Of a stretch of 64,000 nt of DNA, positions 61,215 to 64,000 are shown one piece after another. The stretch lies in the NCBI GenBank assembly GCA_902776565.1, contig CACYQN010000006.1:1-64000 (forward strand). Direction: 5' to 3'. Position numbers and translations under genes: made by a program. Numbering within the stretch: the first letter of the stretch is position 1; each line of letters begins with the position of its first letter. The notes under the pieces were generated by a model, which saw only the letters and a list, made by a program, of their open reading frames with translations, had not been told where the DNA came from and made no database searches. Source of the DNA: an uncultured Bacteroidia bacterium (lineage in GTDB: Bacteria > Bacteroidota > Bacteroidia > Bacteroidales > ML635J-15).

Positions 61215-61330
61215 TTGTTTCTTGGGCTATCGCCAGTTTCTATGGCTAAAGCCGTTTATATGCCTGCGGCGTTTCTGGGTTTCTCCGCCCCCTGAGCCTG
61301 TCGAAGGGTGGCTGACGCCGTTTATATGTT
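61215..61330. repeat. Interspersed repeat words (GCCGTTTATATG and CTGAGCCTGTCGAAG)
   Basis: GCCGTTTATATG occurs twice, with GCGGCGTTTCTGGGTTTC and CCCCTGAGCCTGTCGAAGGG between. This is the reverse-complement relative of the blocks at 1644-1779 and 9431-9540. The enclosing 61114-61403 stretch otherwise holds only the hutH terminator. Confidence 0.65.
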
Positions 61331-61339
61331 TGATATGGC

Positions 61340-61373
61340 AAAAAAGAAGGGCAACCGTTTCCGATTACCCTTC
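61340..61373 (-). terminator. hutH terminator
   Basis: GAAGGGCAA/TTACCCTTC stem (one mismatch) with a T run on the minus strand, ~30 bp past the hutH stop. Confidence 0.75.
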
Positions 61374-61403
61374 AGCTATCCTTGAATCCAAATTACCTCT
61401 AAT

Positions 61404-62888
61404 TTATTTTCTGTTCTTCAAGAACTCAAGCGACTTGTTCATCAGCTTGTACATAATTGTATCGTCCTGAACGATTGGAACTTCCTTGCGGAAATCCTTT
61501 ACAAATTCCTGAATGAACGGCGACGGCTTGAGCGGTTCACGGAAATACAATGCCTGGCTTGCTGCAAAGCATTCTATAGCAAGAACTCTTTCTACGTTTG
61601 CAACAACGCGCAACAGCTTTGTTCCTGCATTTGCACCCATACTTACATGGTCTTCCTGTTCGTTCGAAGATGACAACGAGTCAACGCTTGCTGGCATACA
61701 CAACTGCTTGTTCTGGCTAACGATAGATGCTGCAGTGTATTGTGGAATCATGAAACCGCTGTTGAGGCCTGGCTTTGCAACCAAGAATGCAGGCAATCCC
61801 CTATCGCCACTAATCAGACGATAGATACGACGTTCGGAGATGCTACCGATTTCAGCCATAGCAATTGACAGGAAGTCCATGACGATTGCCAGAGGCTGTC
61901 CGTGGAAATTACCGCCACTCAGTACGAGGTCGTCATCGGGGAATACCATTGGATTGTCGGTTACCGAGTTGATTTCGGTCTCGACAACGCTTGCCACATA
62001 GTCCCAAGCATCCTTTGATGCACCGTGAACCTGCGGAACGCAACGGAACGAATACGGGTCCTGTACTGTGGTCTTTGTCTGCTTCTGCAATTCCGAACCA
62101 GTAAGGTATGCGCGAATGTTCTGAGCTGTCTTAATCTGGCCCTTGTGCGGACGAATGGTGTGAAGGTTCTCGGTGAACGGGTCTGCAAGTCCGTTGAAAC
62201 CTTCGAGCGACATTGTTGCAATGATGTCGGCGTTCTTCAGAATCTTGCGACCGCGCAACAAAGCATCAATAGCGTGCGACAGCATAAACTGGGTTCCGTT
62301 GATGAGTGCAAGACCTTCCTTCGATTTTAGGCGAAGCGGTTCCATGTCGAGTTCGTGGAGAACATCAGCCGATTCGCGCTTCTGACCCTTGTAGTAAACC
62401 TCTCCCATTCCGAGCATTGCGAGGGTTATGTGAGCCAACGGAGCCAAGTCGCCCGATGCGCCAAGCGAGCCAAGCTGGTAAACAACTGGAGTAATGCCCT
62501 TGTTGTAGAAATCGACAAGACGCTGTGCGGTAGATACGCAAACGCCCGAAATACCGTATGACATATTCTTGACTTTCAAGAACATCATAAGGCGGACAAT
62601 GCGTTGTTCAACTTCTTCGCCCATACCGCAGGAGTGCGACTTGATAAGGTTTTCCTGAAGCTGTTCGAGTTCGTTTTCAGAAACCGAAGTATTGCACAGC
62701 GAACCGAAACCGGTAGTGATGCCATAAATCGGCTTTTCACGGTTCTTCATCTTCTCGTCCAAGTAGTTACGGCAATGCTCTATATTTTTTATTGCCTCTT
62801 CCGACAAGGCTATTTCACATCCGCTTTCAATGATTTCTTCTAATTTGTCAAGCGTTAATCTTTCTGTTCCAATGTAATATGTTTCCAT
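61404..62888 (-). CDS. hutH: Histidine ammonia-lyase
   Basis: A 494-residue enzyme that deaminates histidine to urocanate. The self-cyclising MIO tripeptide A144-S145-G146 lies in GSLGASGDLAPLAH. Also present are YGITTGFGSL (53-62), the SLEGFNGLADPF and QDPYSFRCVPQVHG segments, and NFHGQPLA. Length is normal. The other hut genes are not adjacent, so whether it serves histidine breakdown or another aromatic amino acid cannot be told for certain, though His is most likely. Confidence 0.95.
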   Translation of the reverse strand: METYYIGTERLTLDKLEEIIESGCEIALSEEAIKNIEHCRNYLDEKMKNREKPIYGITTGFGSLCNTSVSENELEQLQENLIKSHSCGMGEEVEQRIVRLMMFLKVKNMSYGISGVCVSTAQRLVDFYNKGITPVVYQLGSLGASGDLAPLAHITLAMLGMGEVYYKGQKRESADVLHELDMEPLRLKSKEGLALINGTQFMLSHAIDALLRGRKILKNADIIATMSLEGFNGLADPFTENLHTIRPHKGQIKTAQNIRAYLTGSELQKQTKTTVQDPYSFRCVPQVHGASKDAWDYVASVVETEINSVTDNPMVFPDDDLVLSGGNFHGQPLAIVMDFLSIAMAEIGSISERRIYRLISGDRGLPAFLVAKPGLNSGFMIPQYTAASIVSQNKQLCMPASVDSLSSSNEQEDHVSMGANAGTKLLRVVANVERVLAIECFAASQALYFREPLKPSPFIQEFVKDFRKEVPIVQDDTIMYKLMNKSLEFLKNRK

Positions 62889-62915
62889 TATGAAATATTT
62901 TTATTGCTTTTGTTT

Positions 62916-63971
62916 TTATCTGTTCTTGTACATTTGTTCGTAATACTTTGCATAATCGCCCGAGACTATCCTGTTGAGCCACTCCTCGTTAGCCAGATAC
63001 CAGTCAACAGTCTTTTCGATGCCTTCTTCGAACTGCAACGACGGCTTCCATCCGAGTTCGGTCTGCAACTTTGTAGAATCGATAGCATAGCGAAGGTCGT
63101 GTCCAGCCCTGTCGGTAACGTAGGTTATCAACTTTTCGGAAGTTCCTTTCTCGCGACCGAGCTTTCTGTCCATAACTTCGCATAACTTCTTGATTAATGC
63201 GATGTTTGTCCATTCGTTGTTGCCACCTATATTATATGTTTCGCCATTCTTGCCATTGTGGAAAATGCAGTCGATTGCACGAGCGTGGTCGATAACGAAC
63301 AACCAGTCGCGGACATTGAGTCCCTTACCATAGATTGGAATTGGCTTGTTGTTCTTTATATTGTTGATTGACAATGGAATAAGCTTCTCAGGAAACTGGT
63401 TCGGACCATAGTTGTTGGAGCAATTCGACAAAACAACATTCATTCCGAAAGTGTGGTGGTAAGCACGAACGAGGTGGTCGGAACTAGCCTTCGATGCCGA
63501 ATACGGCGAACGTGGCGAGTATGGAGTTGTCTCCTTGAAGAAACCTTCGTTGCCAAGCGAACCGTAAACCTCGTCGGTGGATATGTGGTAGAAACGCTTG
63601 CTGTCGTAGTCGCCCTTCCAGAAGTCGCGGGCAGCAGTCAGCAGGTTTGCAGTACCAACAAAGTTGGTGTAGATGAATTCCAGCGGATTGGTAATGCTAC
63701 GGTCAACGTGGCTTTCGGCTGCAAGATGTATTATCGCATCGGGCGAATACTTTGCAAACAGCGACTTTATTGCTTCATAGTCAACAATGTCAACCTTTTC
63801 AAACTTATAGTTAGGAGCATTTTCCACATCCTTCAGGTTTTCAAGATTGCCTGCATACGTCAGTTTATCTACGTTAACAATTTGATATTCAGGATATTTA
63901 TTCACAAACAATCTCACTACGTGCGAGCCGATAAAGCCAGCACCACCTGTTATAAATATAGTCTTCTTCAT
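62916..63971 (-). CDS. rfbB: dTDP-glucose 4,6-dehydratase
   Basis: A 351-residue short-chain dehydrogenase-type enzyme making dTDP-4-keto-6-deoxyglucose for rhamnose and related surface sugars. NAD motif GGAGFIGSH (9-17); catalytic T132-D133-E134 (STDEVYGS) and Y157-x3-K161 (YSASK). The substrate segment NNYGPNQFPEKLIPL and length fit the family. It lies near the right edge; rfbA/C/D partners, if clustered, would be beyond it. Confidence 0.95.
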   Translation of the reverse strand: MKKTIFITGGAGFIGSHVVRLFVNKYPEYQIVNVDKLTYAGNLENLKDVENAPNYKFEKVDIVDYEAIKSLFAKYSPDAIIHLAAESHVDRSITNPLEFIYTNFVGTANLLTAARDFWKGDYDSKRFYHISTDEVYGSLGNEGFFKETTPYSPRSPYSASKASSDHLVRAYHHTFGMNVVLSNCSNNYGPNQFPEKLIPLSINNIKNNKPIPIYGKGLNVRDWLFVIDHARAIDCIFHNGKNGETYNIGGNNEWTNIALIKKLCEVMDRKLGREKGTSEKLITYVTDRAGHDLRYAIDSTKLQTELGWKPSLQFEEGIEKTVDWYLANEEWLNRIVSGDYAKYYEQMYKNR

Positions 63972-64000
63972 CTATTAGAATTTTTAGAGGGCAAATTTAG

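Overview
The window comes from a Bacteroidales-type genome (gut or oral Bacteroidota). Evidence: upstream regions carry the Bacteroidota promoter pattern TTG/TTTG-N18-20-TAnnTTTG; there are a SusC-type TonB-dependent receptor, a type IX secretion (T9SS) C-terminal signal, a BspA-type leucine-rich protein, a lysine 2,3-aminomutase, a radical-SAM/CYGxP-lipoprotein pair, and a CRISPR array with the 47-bp repeat typical of type II-C loci of this phylum. Species cannot be named from the sequence.

Layout. 1-1310: CRISPR array, 12 intact repeats plus two terminal repeats each split by the same ~80-bp insert; no cas gene is in the window. 1.3-5.1 kb: radical SAM enzyme with its lipoprotein, and an AAA_14/DUF4143 ATPase, among repeats. 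5.2-10.3 kb: kamA, a KamB-like P-loop protein, an AlbA_2/HATPase regulator with a recently duplicated C-terminus, and a crotonase. 10.4-17.3 kb: a PafA-like phosphatase homologue lacking most metal ligands, a sensor kinase/response regulator pair, two unknowns and yidD. 17.5-22.1 kb: hpt-adk-asparaginase and a TonB-dependent receptor. 22.2-29.5 kb: 5-formyl-THF cyclo-ligase, a YdcF-like protein, a GNAT, a polysaccharide deacetylase-like protein, a lipid kinase, two secreted unknowns, folC and tRNA-Val. 29.8-38.2 kb: a GIY-YIG/DUF2075 helicase, a small membrane protein, folD, a CPA2 antiporter and an ABCG-like transporter.

38.3-53.9 kb is an accessory region almost entirely on the minus strand: lipoproteins and secreted proteins (one a truncation product), a BspA-like protein, a His-rich metal transporter, a PIN-family toxin-antitoxin pair, and seven paralogous DUF3298-like secreted or lipoproteins, five of them in one tight operon. 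A second AAA_14/DUF4143 ATPase (54.0-55.3 kb) precedes that operon. 55.6-64 kb: a T9SS cargo protein, rsmI, an M28 peptidase, an acidic unknown, hutH and rfbB.

The most unusual signal is regulatory. Both AAA_14/DUF4143 ATPase genes are preceded by three copies of a gene-specific motif at an exact 33-bp period, and two further three-unit arrays with an exact 23-bp period lie in intergenic DNA without an obvious gene. The first ATPase motif shares the 10-mer TTGTGATTTG with the CRISPR repeat. Other points of interest are the split CRISPR repeats propagated around a normal spacer, a phosphatase-fold protein with a degraded active site, the DUF3298-like array, and several families of short repeat words that sit at gene 3' ends and alter protein termini, including one inside a T9SS sorting domain.
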